A stretch of 64,000 nt of DNA. It comes from CAZEHJ01 sp964512485. GTDB lineage: Bacteria; Bacteroidota; Rhodothermia; Rhodothermales; UBA10348. Of this stretch, positions 1-7,654 are shown one piece after another. Made by a program: the position numbers and the translations under genes. Location: positions 34,176 to 98,175 of the forward strand of contig CAZEHJ010000003.1 in assembly GCA_964512485.1 (NCBI GenBank). Direction: 5' to 3'. A model generated the notes under the pieces. That model had not been told where the DNA came from. It worked only from the letters and a program-made list of their open reading frames with translations, and did no database searches. Positions within the stretch are counted from its first letter, which is position 1. Each line of letters begins with the position of its first letter.

Positions 1-354
1 TACAAACAACAGCCCTTGAAAAATGGGATGGTTCAGTCTTTTCACTACGGGAATTAGACCAAAAAGAACGGTGTAGGGCGATACAACGGACAGAAAAAAC
101 AAAACAGTCACGGCTCCAGCCGCTGCCTGCCACGGTGCAGATACAAGTAGGAACAGCCCGAGGGAGAGAACGGATACCGTTACAGGCAGCGCGTTCCAAT
201 CAGCTGCTTTGCGCAACAGCGACCCCAGCCCATATCGCTCGATCACATCGGGCGCGAAGGCGTTGAGGTCTTCTTCAGAGGTGTGAAACCAGAGACCATC
301 CGCTGTAAAAATTCCGCCGGGAAGCTCAACCCAGGAGGCCTTTTTATCAGTCAT
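1..354 (-). CDS. Partial hydrophobic membrane protein, 3' end beyond the window
   Basis: The frame is open from an ATG at 354 down to base 1, giving 118 codons with no stop, so the C-terminus lies outside the window. The first ~60 residues are soluble and start MTDKKASWVELPGG; after that come two strongly hydrophobic stretches, around residues 58-72 and 77-98, typical of membrane helices. The start overlaps the stop of the YbbR gene by 8 bases (ATGACTGA), so the two are probably translated together. I do not recognise the family. In related genomes YbbR genes often sit beside c-di-AMP or cell-envelope genes, but nothing here shows a function. Confidence 0.7.
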   Translation of the reverse strand, partial: MTDKKASWVELPGGIFTADGLWFHTSEEDLNAFAPDVIERYGLGSLLRKAADWNALPVTVSVLSLGLFLLVSAPWQAAAGAVTVLFFLSVVSPYTVLFGLIPVVKRLNHPIFQGLLFV

Positions 355-1324
355 CGTTTCTGACGTGGAAGTACGAGAGGCCGTCAGGTTCGAAGCGGGC
401 ATGCTGAATATCTATTCCGACGGGCAGATGGATCATGGGAAAGGCTCGCCCCTGGGTATCTCTCAAAATGTCTGCATAAGGAACGAAAACATAAAAATCC
501 TCTGCTTCCATCGCTTGATCGAACTGCGAAAGAGGCACCTGATAGACAGCCTCGACCGTTGCAGGCGAAAAGGTTACCTGCATTCCGAGAGGAAGGCCGA
601 TTGCACGGACCCCTACGTTCCGGCGTGCTTCTGTAAATGCCTGAATATCTGCGACAACATTTACCTCTGCGAACTCAAGATCGATCAATCCCTTCAGCGA
701 ATCGGAAAGAGCGATTACTGCGTTCAGGGAGTCTCGCATTTCCCCGAGATGTCGAGCCTCTGTTGGCCAGGATTCCATCTCCATCACGATGGATCTGGCT
801 CCTGAAATGGTTACAGAATCCGGGAATACATCCACGGCTCCGATCATCCGGAAACCGGGAGCGAACTGCATCTCTACCCGTGACATAACGGGAATCTTGC
901 GACTGATCCGATCTTCGACCCGGATTTCGATTGTCCTTGGAGTGACCGTTTGAATACTGACATTGTTGATCGTCTCAGGAGCTGTCAGACCCATATCGAC
1001 CAGGCCATTGCTTGCCTCGATTGGCAGAGTCGGCGTGTTGTAATACAGCCTGAGAATCTGAATGCCTTTCCCTTCGAGCTGAACACGTACCACATCCGGC
1101 GGCTGGGTCGCAAGCGCTTGATTCTGGGTCAGATTTTGGACCTCGGTCGGAAAATCGATGACCTGCGTGTAGGTCTCCTGCATACTGAATGCAAACCACA
1201 ACACACATGAAGCCAGAATGCAGAGCGAAATGACAAATCCGCTGCTTCTGGTTTCTTCCGGTTCGTATCCCGGCTGGCGGAGGGATTTGGAAATCGATTC
1301 CTGGAATCTGGTGATTAACGACAT
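347..1324 (-). CDS. YbbR-domain membrane-anchored protein (CdaR-like)
   Basis: A 325-residue protein with a short cytoplasmic start, one membrane helix at about residues 28-46 (SLCILASCVLWFAF) and a long extracytoplasmic part made of beta-rich repeats. The pattern 'TYTQVIDFPTEVQNL' directly after the helix, followed by repeats with phrases such as 'RTIEIRVEDRISRKIPV', is typical of YbbR domains. In Firmicutes the YbbR protein CdaR controls the c-di-AMP cyclase CdaA; in Bacteroidota the role is less clear. No cyclase is visible in the window. It lies 51 bases after the tailed shell-protein gene on the same strand and overlaps the next gene by 8 bases, so it may share their transcript. Confidence 0.75.
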   Translation of the reverse strand: MSLITRFQESISKSLRQPGYEPEETRSSGFVISLCILASCVLWFAFSMQETYTQVIDFPTEVQNLTQNQALATQPPDVVRVQLEGKGIQILRLYYNTPTLPIEASNGLVDMGLTAPETINNVSIQTVTPRTIEIRVEDRISRKIPVMSRVEMQFAPGFRMIGAVDVFPDSVTISGARSIVMEMESWPTEARHLGEMRDSLNAVIALSDSLKGLIDLEFAEVNVVADIQAFTEARRNVGVRAIGLPLGMQVTFSPATVEAVYQVPLSQFDQAMEAEDFYVFVPYADILRDTQGRAFPMIHLPVGIDIQHARFEPDGLSYFHVRNDD

Positions 1325-1375
1325 GATCGTGACTGCCCGGACAGCATTCGCTCAAAAAATGGCCAGAATATCAAC

Positions 1376-1816
1376 TCACCGTTTACGCAGAGCAGCCAGC
1401 AACTGTTGCTTGTTCGCCCGGGCTATTTCACGACCTTTAATCGGAAGGTCCTGCTGTTCACGGGCATAGGCTCTCAATTGCCTGACGGTCATCTCATCCA
1501 GGTTTGAAGCAGTCTCCCGAGGCGCAGTTGGAGCTTCGTTGGCCTGCATAGCAACAACATCCGATGATGGCCTTGCAATAACGTGGGATGAAAGAACTTC
1601 ACCAACCTTCGAAGCTGCTACCGTACCCGCATCAACCGCGGACTGCACGGCTGCAGTCTCACCAGTGACATGAACGGTGATGAGGGCGGCCACTGTTTGC
1701 TCCATCGACACAATTCTGACATGGGCGGCCTTGGCCATGGCATCGGCAGCTTCCAGGGCTGCGATGAGCCCACGGGTTTCAATCATACCCAAAGCTTCCT
1801 GAACGGTGTCCGCCAT
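1376..1816 (-). CDS. BMC-domain shell protein with SAP/Rho_N-like C-terminal tail
   Basis: A 146-residue protein. Residues 5-90 form one bacterial-microcompartment (BMC-H) domain: ALGMIETRGL at the start, VDAGTVAASKVGEVLSSHVIARP near the end. The usual pore loop KIGSG is absent; the aligned stretch reads EQTVAAL, so the hexamer pore would be lined by small hydrophobic residues. After a Ala/Pro/Thr linker (91-105) comes a ~40-residue helical tail (106-146) with MTVRQLRAYARE and KQQLLAALRKR, the look of SAP or Rho_N domains that bind nucleic acid. EutK is a known shell protein with a different nucleic-acid-binding tail. It sits 47 bases after a canonical shell gene. The BMC call is firm; the tail assignment is by eye. 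Confidence 0.9.
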   Translation of the reverse strand: MADTVQEALGMIETRGLIAALEAADAMAKAAHVRIVSMEQTVAALITVHVTGETAAVQSAVDAGTVAASKVGEVLSSHVIARPSSDVVAMQANEAPTAPRETASNLDEMTVRQLRAYAREQQDLPIKGREIARANKQQLLAALRKR

Positions 1817-1863
1817 GTCAGTAAAGGAAATTTCTGAACCGGGTGGATTTCCCGATCAGACTA

Positions 1864-2157
1864 TTATCCATTCGAACCCGATGGAAGAATGGCTTCCACA
1901 TCGGAATGTGGGCGAGGAATAACGTGAACCGATACGAGTTCTCCGACACGCTCGGCAGCGGCAGCGCCTGCGTCTGTGGCAGCCTTTACTGCACCAACGT
2001 CGCCTCGCACCATGACGGTCACAAAACCTCCACCGATTTTTTCTTTACCGATGAGGTGGACTCGTGCAGCTTTGACCATCGCATCCGCGGCTTCAATAGC
2101 TCCAACGAGACCACGTGTCTCGACCATTCCAAGAGCAATTCCGTAATCTTCTGACAT
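1864..2157 (-). CDS. Canonical BMC-H microcompartment shell protein
   Basis: A 97-residue single-domain hexameric shell protein. It shows the full family signature: ALGMVETRGLVGAIEAADAM, pore loop KIGGG at residues 40-44, VMVRGDVGAVKAATDAG, and a C-terminal VSVHVIPRPHSDVE. The start is set at the ATG at 2157 because the family begins a few residues before ALGM; an upstream in-frame ATG at 2259 would add 34 residues unlike the family. BMC-H hexamers tile the facets of protein shells that enclose metabolic enzymes. No vertex (BMC-P) protein, trimeric shell protein or signature enzyme lies in the window, so this is an orphan or satellite locus. It is the first gene of a minus-strand unit and diverges from the epimerase at 2383. 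Confidence 0.95.
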   Translation of the reverse strand: MSEDYGIALGMVETRGLVGAIEAADAMVKAARVHLIGKEKIGGGFVTVMVRGDVGAVKAATDAGAAAAERVGELVSVHVIPRPHSDVEAILPSGSNG

Positions 2158-2382
2158 CGTGCGTCTGTATGTTATCGGGATTGAAATCCGAACCGGGAAT
2201 CGCAAAACGGCTTTTTTTCCGTTGCAATTTCGGGAGCATGCCGGACTATCCGGGAGCACGCTTTCGGAATGTCAGAATATAGACTTGACCCGTGCGTTTG
2301 TCAAAGATTCGCGCCCAGAAGAAGAAGAAGGTTGCTATACTGTCGGGCCGTCAGGCAAATCCTTGATTTCAACTCTTTTCTG

Positions 2383-3492
2383 ATGATAAAAGTCGCTTTG
2401 ATCGCCGGTGCACGGCCGAATTTCATAAAAATTGCTGCTCTGGAGAAAGCATTTCGCTCCTCGGGCTCTTTCGACAATCTGCTCATCCACACCGGCCAGC
2501 ATTACGATTCACGAATGTCTGACATCTTTTTCAGGCAATTAAATATGCCGGAGCCGGATATGTATCTGGGTGTGGGCTCGGGTACACACGCTCAGCAGAC
2601 CGCCCGGGTAATGACGGAGATCGAACCGATTCTGATTGAGCAGAAGCCGGACGTCGTCGTCGTTGTGGGAGATGTCAATTCGACCGTTGCCACGGCGCTG
2701 ACGGCCAGGAAGCTGCATATTCCGCTCGTCCACGTTGAAGCGGGTTTGCGCTCGTCGGATCGCACGATGCCTGAAGAAATCAATCGTATCGTAACCGATT
2801 CGATTTCCGACTATCTCTATGTTTCCGAACCTTCCGGCATCACTCATCTTCAGGCAGAGGGCCATGCAAGCGACAGAATGTTGATGGTCGGCAACGTCAT
2901 GATCGACTCGCTGCGCCAGTTTGAGCAGGCAGCCAGTGAAACAGATGAACACGTCACCAGAGGTCTTGAAAGCGGGACGTATTTCCTGATCACTGCCCAC
3001 AGACCGGCACTCGTGGATCACGAAGAACATCTCTCGACATTTGTTGATGGTCTTCTGAGATTGGCTGACCTGGGCCCCATCGTATTTCCTATTCATCCTC
3101 GAACAGCAGCAGGACTGGACAATTTTGAAGCTGGGCGAAGACTGAGCTCCCATCCCGAAGTACAGCTGACCGAGCCCATCGGATACCTGGAGTTTCTCTG
3201 TTTGATGATGCATTCTGGCCTAATCGTGACAGATTCTGGTGGCATTCAGGAAGAATCGACCGCTCTCCTCAAACCTTGTGTCACAGTACGCCCCAATACC
3301 GAACGCCCGGTCACCGTTGACGAGGGCACGAATGAATTGATCAATCTGGATGCTTCGTTGATAGAAGATGCCGGCAGACGTGCATTGTCTGGAGAGTGGA
3401 AGAAAGGCAGGATTCCCGATTTGTGGGATGGGAAAGCGTCAGAACGAATAGCTGCGCATCTTGCAGGCACACTGGCCAAACTACATTCGTAG
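2383..3492 (+). CDS. wecB: UDP-GlcNAc 2-epimerase, non-hydrolysing (first copy)
   Basis: A 369-residue enzyme that interconverts UDP-GlcNAc and UDP-ManNAc for surface polysaccharides. Family motifs are in order: GARPNF near the start, HTGQHYD, GDVNST, HVEAGLRS, PEEINRIVTD, HPRT and TDSGGIQEE. The usual HRREN-type loop reads AHRPALVD, a departure from the second copy at 4702-5757, which has HRAEN. I chose the ATG at 2383 because the protein begins MIKVALIAGARP as the family does; the open frame reaches further up to 2269 with unrelated residues. It is the only plus-strand gene in the glycan region and converges on the glycosyltransferase with a 7-base gap. Confidence 0.9.
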   Translation: MIKVALIAGARPNFIKIAALEKAFRSSGSFDNLLIHTGQHYDSRMSDIFFRQLNMPEPDMYLGVGSGTHAQQTARVMTEIEPILIEQKPDVVVVVGDVNSTVATALTARKLHIPLVHVEAGLRSSDRTMPEEINRIVTDSISDYLYVSEPSGITHLQAEGHASDRMLMVGNVMIDSLRQFEQAASETDEHVTRGLESGTYFLITAHRPALVDHEEHLSTFVDGLLRLADLGPIVFPIHPRTAAGLDNFEAGRRLSSHPEVQLTEPIGYLEFLCLMMHSGLIVTDSGGIQEESTALLKPCVTVRPNTERPVTVDEGTNELINLDASLIEDAGRRALSGEWKKGRIPDLWDGKASERIAAHLAGTLAKLHS

Positions 3493-3499
3493 TGACCTG

Positions 3500-4705
3500 T
3501 CAGTCTGCGACCAGCAACCTGGAATACATCGTTGCCAATCCTGTCGCAGTAGAATCCCAATTGTACTTCTGACGTACCGCTTCGACACCAGCCCGTCCCA
3601 TTTGTGAGCGGGCATCTGGATCGTTCAACAAACCGACCAATACATCTGCCAGATCGGAAGGAGATCCAGACTCATAGACTTTTCCGCAGCCCGTTTCCGA
3701 AACGATCCGTTCAAGGGGTTTGCAATTGGAAACGACGCACGGCCGACTCAGGTGCATGTAGTGAAACAGTTTGTGTGGAATCGTATGATCCGTGTGAACC
3801 GTCTTCTTGTGGGGAATCAGACCGATATCAGCGGAAGCTATATATCCCTTGACGCGCGCTTGATCTTGCCAACCGACAAAGCGAATTGAATCTGTCAGGC
3901 CAAGATGCAAGGACAACTCTTCGAGTTCGGTTCGAACAGCGCCATCACCGACGAGAAGCAGCTCTGCGTTGGGAACGAGCTCAACCACCCTGGGCATCGC
4001 CTTGATCGCATCTTCCAGTCCTCTGTGTCGATCCATCCCTCCCGTGTAGACAATGCGGGTGCGGTTCTTTTCCAATTCAGACGGAATATCCGTTGGCCAT
4101 GAGTCGAACTCTGCGATGTGGATGGTATTTGGGACGATGGTTATCGCTTCTGGTTCGACGCCCCTTTTGGCCAGACGCTCCGCCATTTCCTCTATTACGA
4201 CTATCAGGTGGTCCACCTGTGTTGACCAGTCAAGCTCAAGACGTTGCCAGCGCTTGATGCTGACAACGAGTTTTCCCGGAAAGGAGGTGCTCCATTTGTA
4301 GTGCTTCAGCGCCTCGACCCAGTTCTCATGCATATCACCCACGACCGGCACTCCCAGCATCTTTCCCGCCTCGATGCATCCTCCGAAGAGATACAGGTCG
4401 TGTGCATGAATGGCATCGAATGGTCGAAGTGCGTATTGAGCAGCAAGCTGCTTCTTCAGAAAAATGGTCAGAAAAGGAATCGTCCCTGCGAGCCCTCGCA
4501 TTTTGTTGCGCCGCTGTCCGGATATCGCCAGACGAATGATCCGCACTCCCGCATGGTCTTCAGATTCGCCTCGGTCATCCGGACCGATGGACAGGACCGT
4601 CACATCAAATCCGGACTCATACAGGGTCCGGGCTTCGTTCTCGACGCGAAGGTCGGGAGGGAAGCTTTGATCGAGCACCATCATTATGTGAGGCTTTGTG
4701 CTCAT
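3500..4705 (-). CDS. GT4-type glycosyltransferase
   Basis: A 401-residue GT-B glycosyltransferase. The N-terminal half has the acceptor-domain start HIMMVLDQSFPPDLRVENEA and the phrase FDAIHAHDLYLFGG; the C-terminal half has the donor-domain pattern IVYTGGMDRHRGLEDAIKAM, LLLVGDGAVR and IGLIPHKK. It most likely adds a sugar to a lipid-linked glycan at the inner membrane face. Its ATG overlaps the stop of the upstream epimerase by 4 bases, and it is the last of five overlapping minus-strand genes. Sugar specificity cannot be read from the sequence, although a ManNAc-type donor would fit the neighbouring epimerases. Confidence 0.85.
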   Translation of the reverse strand: MSTKPHIMMVLDQSFPPDLRVENEARTLYESGFDVTVLSIGPDDRGESEDHAGVRIIRLAISGQRRNKMRGLAGTIPFLTIFLKKQLAAQYALRPFDAIHAHDLYLFGGCIEAGKMLGVPVVGDMHENWVEALKHYKWSTSFPGKLVVSIKRWQRLELDWSTQVDHLIVVIEEMAERLAKRGVEPEAITIVPNTIHIAEFDSWPTDIPSELEKNRTRIVYTGGMDRHRGLEDAIKAMPRVVELVPNAELLLVGDGAVRTELEELSLHLGLTDSIRFVGWQDQARVKGYIASADIGLIPHKKTVHTDHTIPHKLFHYMHLSRPCVVSNCKPLERIVSETGCGKVYESGSPSDLADVLVGLLNDPDARSQMGRAGVEAVRQKYNWDSTATGLATMYSRLLVAD

Positions 4706-5757
4706 GAGGCCAGAAGACGTGATATGAGGCCTGAAGCCGATTCCCGGGGCGCCTCTCCGAATGTTGGTGCTGGGCCTGTCGGTTCACTCCCGCAGGCTTC
4801 CAGGATTGCGTCCAGATTTGCGCCCACAACCCGGTTCCATCCGTTTTCGAGCGTCTCAACCCACTCTGTTTCGTCTCTGAGCGTGATGCACTGTTTCCCG
4901 AGCCAGACCGCTTCTTTCTGTAGTCCACCGGAGTCGGTCAATATCTTGCGACACGAACCGATGAGCGTGAGCATCGACAGATAAGAGACCGGGCTGATGA
5001 TGCGAATATTGTCGCCGATAATGCTGCCATCCATCTTTGATCGGGTCCGCGGATGAAGCGGAATGAGGACCGGAGCATCGAGACGGGAGAGGGCGTCGAT
5101 GATTGCCTTCAGTCGCGCGGGATCGTCCGTGTTTTCCGCCCGATGGATCGTTGCCAGATGGAAGGTGTCCGCGTCAAGCTCCGTGATGGAAGTCAGATTC
5201 CGTTCCCGCGACGCTTTATCTGCGAAGGAGCGGGTTGCGTCGAGCATTACATCGCCGGTCATGTGGACGCCTCGGGTGATTCCCTCTTTGGCCAACAGGT
5301 CCACTGCCGTACTCGTGGGACAGAACAGAAAATCTGACAATCGATCGGTTACGATACGATTCACTTCTTCGGGCATTCGCATGTTGAACGAGCGGAGCCC
5401 TGCCTCGACATGAGCCAGAGGAATACCTTTCTTCGAAGCCACGATGGAGGCAGCAAGTGTGCTGTTTGTGTCTCCATATACCAATATCCAGTCGGGGGTT
5501 GATCCGCTATCGAGATATTCCTCGAATCCTGTCATCATATCTGCAGTCTGTGAGGCGTGAGAGCCCGAGCCGACTTCAAGATTGACATCGGGCTGCGAGA
5601 TACCCAGCTCTGAAAAGAACACGTCACTCATTTCCGCATCATAATGCTGACCGGTGTGGACGATTCTTTCCTCGATGCCAGCCAGTTGAAGAGCATGACT
5701 CACCACGGCGGCCTTGATGAACTGTGGACGTGCTCCGACGACGGTTACGACATTCAT
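4702..5757 (-). CDS. wecB: UDP-GlcNAc 2-epimerase, non-hydrolysing (second copy)
   Basis: A 351-residue protein with every family motif: GARPQF, HTGQHYDAEMSD, GDTNST, HVEAGLRSF, PEEVNRIVTD, the canonical HRAENTD loop, LHPRT and TDSGGLQKE. It makes UDP-ManNAc from UDP-GlcNAc. The start at 5757 overlaps the stop of the upstream glycosyltransferase by 4 bases (ATGA), and its own stop overlaps the next gene in the same way. It is a paralogue of the 2383-3492 gene on the opposite strand; the two differ through most of their length, so this is not a recent duplication. Confidence 0.92.
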   Translation of the reverse strand: MNVVTVVGARPQFIKAAVVSHALQLAGIEERIVHTGQHYDAEMSDVFFSELGISQPDVNLEVGSGSHASQTADMMTGFEEYLDSGSTPDWILVYGDTNSTLAASIVASKKGIPLAHVEAGLRSFNMRMPEEVNRIVTDRLSDFLFCPTSTAVDLLAKEGITRGVHMTGDVMLDATRSFADKASRERNLTSITELDADTFHLATIHRAENTDDPARLKAIIDALSRLDAPVLIPLHPRTRSKMDGSIIGDNIRIISPVSYLSMLTLIGSCRKILTDSGGLQKEAVWLGKQCITLRDETEWVETLENGWNRVVGANLDAILEACGSEPTGPAPTFGEAPRESASGLISRLLAS

Positions 5758-7109
5758 GTCCCGGCCTCATTTTGCCGTCCGCGGCTCGCGTCCAAGGCGG
5801 TCGTTTTCTCACTCGCGAGCGAATCCAGGACCGCCGCCAGCTGCCCGCTCTGCTCCCTCCTGCTGAAGGGCGCAGCCGCGCTCTGGCTCGCCCCGTTCAG
5901 GGGCGAGCCAGAGCGCCACGCGTGGTAGTGCCTGTCAATTTCGTCCCGAAGGCCGTCGACATCCGTGTAGTCAAACATAGCCCCCGATTGGCTCTCACGC
6001 AGAATGGCAGCGGCTTCTCCCTGTGGATCTCCCAACCCGATTATCGGTCTCGACGAGGCCAGATATTCATAGATCTTCCCGGTCACGATTCCTGCCGCTT
6101 CCGACACGCGATTGATAGGCAAAATCAGGACTGAAGCCGAAATGGTGTATTGCAAAGCCTGACTATGAGGCACATAGGGCACGTGTTCAACCAAATCGGA
6201 AACGCCGGCCCTGCTCGCAGCATCGTGAATGGTTGAATCCACGTTGCCGACCAGCACCAGCCGCAGATCGGGCCATCTTTGCCTCGATCCATCCTCCGAA
6301 AGAAGCTCCCAGAGCGGAAGCGGATTTCTGGCCGGCGCCATGCTCCCGGTGTGTACAATCGTGAATCCGGTCAGATTCAGGCTCTCAAGACTGCGGAAGT
6401 CTTGCGGATCGAATCCGTTCCGAATGACCTCGAAATCCGCGCCGACACCTCGCTTCATTTCACTTGCCAGGTCCTCTGTTACCGCGATCCGCCGGGATGC
6501 ACTCTTCAGTACACGATTCCTCATACGGATATCCCGACCGCGCGCGAGCGCCGTCGTTGGCAACAGATCTGCGTAGGCCACATCGGGCCAGGCATCTCGG
6601 ATGTCAGCCACCCACGGAATACCCTCTGAACGGGACAGAGACTCCGATATAAGATGAGCTGAATGAGGCGGACCCGTGGAAACGATGGCGTCGAACTGCA
6701 ACTCAGAAACCAATTCCGCAGCTCGTTTCTGTGCGTATCTCGCCCAACCGCGACGAGCATCGGGAATAAACAGATTGGCCCGGACCCAGCGAGCAAGCCT
6801 TTCCTTCCATGAAGTATGTTGAGACCCCAGAAAACCAACCCCGACGGACTCTGACTTCTTTTTCCCAGTCCACGAGGCGTATGCAGCATACGGATCCCTC
6901 GACTTCGTTCGCACGACCCGGACTCCGTCAGGAATGTCTTCAAGCAATTGAGCATCTGTGACAGGGTAGGACGCGTATTCCGGATCCACAGTCAGAACGG
7001 TCGGCTTCCATCCGAAATCAGTCAGGTACTTGACCATCTTGAGGCCGCGCTGCACACCGGAGCCGCCTGAAGGAGGAAAATAGTATGTAATGAACAAAAC
7101 GTTCTTCAT
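5754..7109 (-). CDS. GT4-type glycosyltransferase with intragenic hairpin
   Basis: A 451-residue GT-B enzyme. It starts VLFITYYFPPSGGSGVQR, a common opening in WbuB/WcaI-like glycosyltransferases, and carries WVADIRDAW, a GSMAPARNPLPLWELL donor segment and ITGKIYEYLASSRPIIGL near the nucleotide-binding end (here VTGKIYEYL). The last ~55 residues include a Ser/Ala-rich loop encoded by a perfect 17-base inverted repeat at 5878-5916. The gene overlaps its neighbours by 4 bases on both sides in the five-gene glycan unit. The donor and acceptor cannot be told from sequence. Confidence 0.85.
   Translation of the reverse strand: MKNVLFITYYFPPSGGSGVQRGLKMVKYLTDFGWKPTVLTVDPEYASYPVTDAQLLEDIPDGVRVVRTKSRDPYAAYASWTGKKKSESVGVGFLGSQHTSWKERLARWVRANLFIPDARRGWARYAQKRAAELVSELQFDAIVSTGPPHSAHLISESLSRSEGIPWVADIRDAWPDVAYADLLPTTALARGRDIRMRNRVLKSASRRIAVTEDLASEMKRGVGADFEVIRNGFDPQDFRSLESLNLTGFTIVHTGSMAPARNPLPLWELLSEDGSRQRWPDLRLVLVGNVDSTIHDAASRAGVSDLVEHVPYVPHSQALQYTISASVLILPINRVSEAAGIVTGKIYEYLASSRPIIGLGDPQGEAAAILRESQSGAMFDYTDVDGLRDEIDRHYHAWRSGSPLNGASQSAAAPFSRREQSGQLAAVLDSLASEKTTALDASRGRQNEAGT
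5878..5916. repeat. Perfect 17-bp inverted repeat inside a glycosyltransferase gene
   Basis: Arms 5878-5894 and 5900-5916 are exact reverse complements (GCGCTCTGGCTCGCCCC and its partner) around the 5-base loop GTTCA. The hairpin is fully coding and in frame, giving the loop residues GSPLNGASQ. It has no following T run on either strand. Confidence 0.85.
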
Positions 7110-7654
7110 TCAATTGGAGTGCGCGTTGCCACCACTGCATAATATCGTGGTATGAATTGCCGGAGCAACGGCCGGAATCCAATCCAGCCAGTCGGACTCG
7201 TCCACTTCTCGCGATGGACGATTGTCCATCCGGCCTTCTCGAGCAACCAGTCAAATTGCCAGTCTTCAAACTCGTGATAGTGCCTGTCCCACGGATCGCT
7301 CTGGCTTCGATACGCCGGCGCGAACCAGAGACGCATTGGGATTGTGGCAATCAGCATTGGCGCCTTGATGGATCGAAGAAGCGGAAGCGGCGAAACCAGG
7401 TGTTCCAGAACCTCGAAAGCGGTAACCACATCGGCGTCAACAGCCGTGAGATTCGGTGATTCATCGAGATCTCCATCCGTGTTGGTGACCTCATACCCCA
7501 ACTTCGTCAGGTGATAAGAGAGAGGATTTGGCGCTCCGATGTCGAGGATCCGAGCCGACTCGGGTAGGTGTTGCTGAAGCAGAGAAATCGTCTTGTGATA
7601 CCGCCTGTTGAGTACGGGGTTGATCGCAGGGTCGTATGCTTTCGTGTTACTCAC
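7106..7654 (-). CDS. Class I SAM-dependent methyltransferase
   Basis: About 182 residues from a GTG start. The start at 7654 is chosen because GAGGAGG lies 9 bases upstream and the GTG overlaps the preceding stop by 8 bases (GTGAGTAA); an ATG at 7744 would force a 98-base overlap. Motif I reads ARILDIGAPNPLSYHL, with the glycine-rich loop degenerate (GAPNP); the acidic residue NTDGD follows the second strand, and VVTAFEVLEHL is the usual motif-III region. Small methyltransferases of this type often modify glycan or lipid groups. It sits between the YfhO gene and a glycosyltransferase in an overlapping unit; the substrate is unknown. Confidence 0.8.
   Translation of the reverse strand: MSNTKAYDPAINPVLNRRYHKTISLLQQHLPESARILDIGAPNPLSYHLTKLGYEVTNTDGDLDESPNLTAVDADVVTAFEVLEHLVSPLPLLRSIKAPMLIATIPMRLWFAPAYRSQSDPWDRHYHEFEDWQFDWLLEKAGWTIVHREKWTSPTGWIGFRPLLRQFIPRYYAVVATRTPIE

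Noticed and set aside
347..1324. Plus-strand frames across the YbbR gene (such as 365-805, 637-888 and 950-1210)
   Set aside because: They are antisense shadows with no family pattern; the minus frame has a membrane helix and YbbR repeats.
2285..2341. sigma70-like promoter (TTGACC ... TATACT) before the plus-strand epimerase
   Set aside because: The boxes are about 45 bases apart, too far for one promoter, and this lineage uses different consensus sequences.
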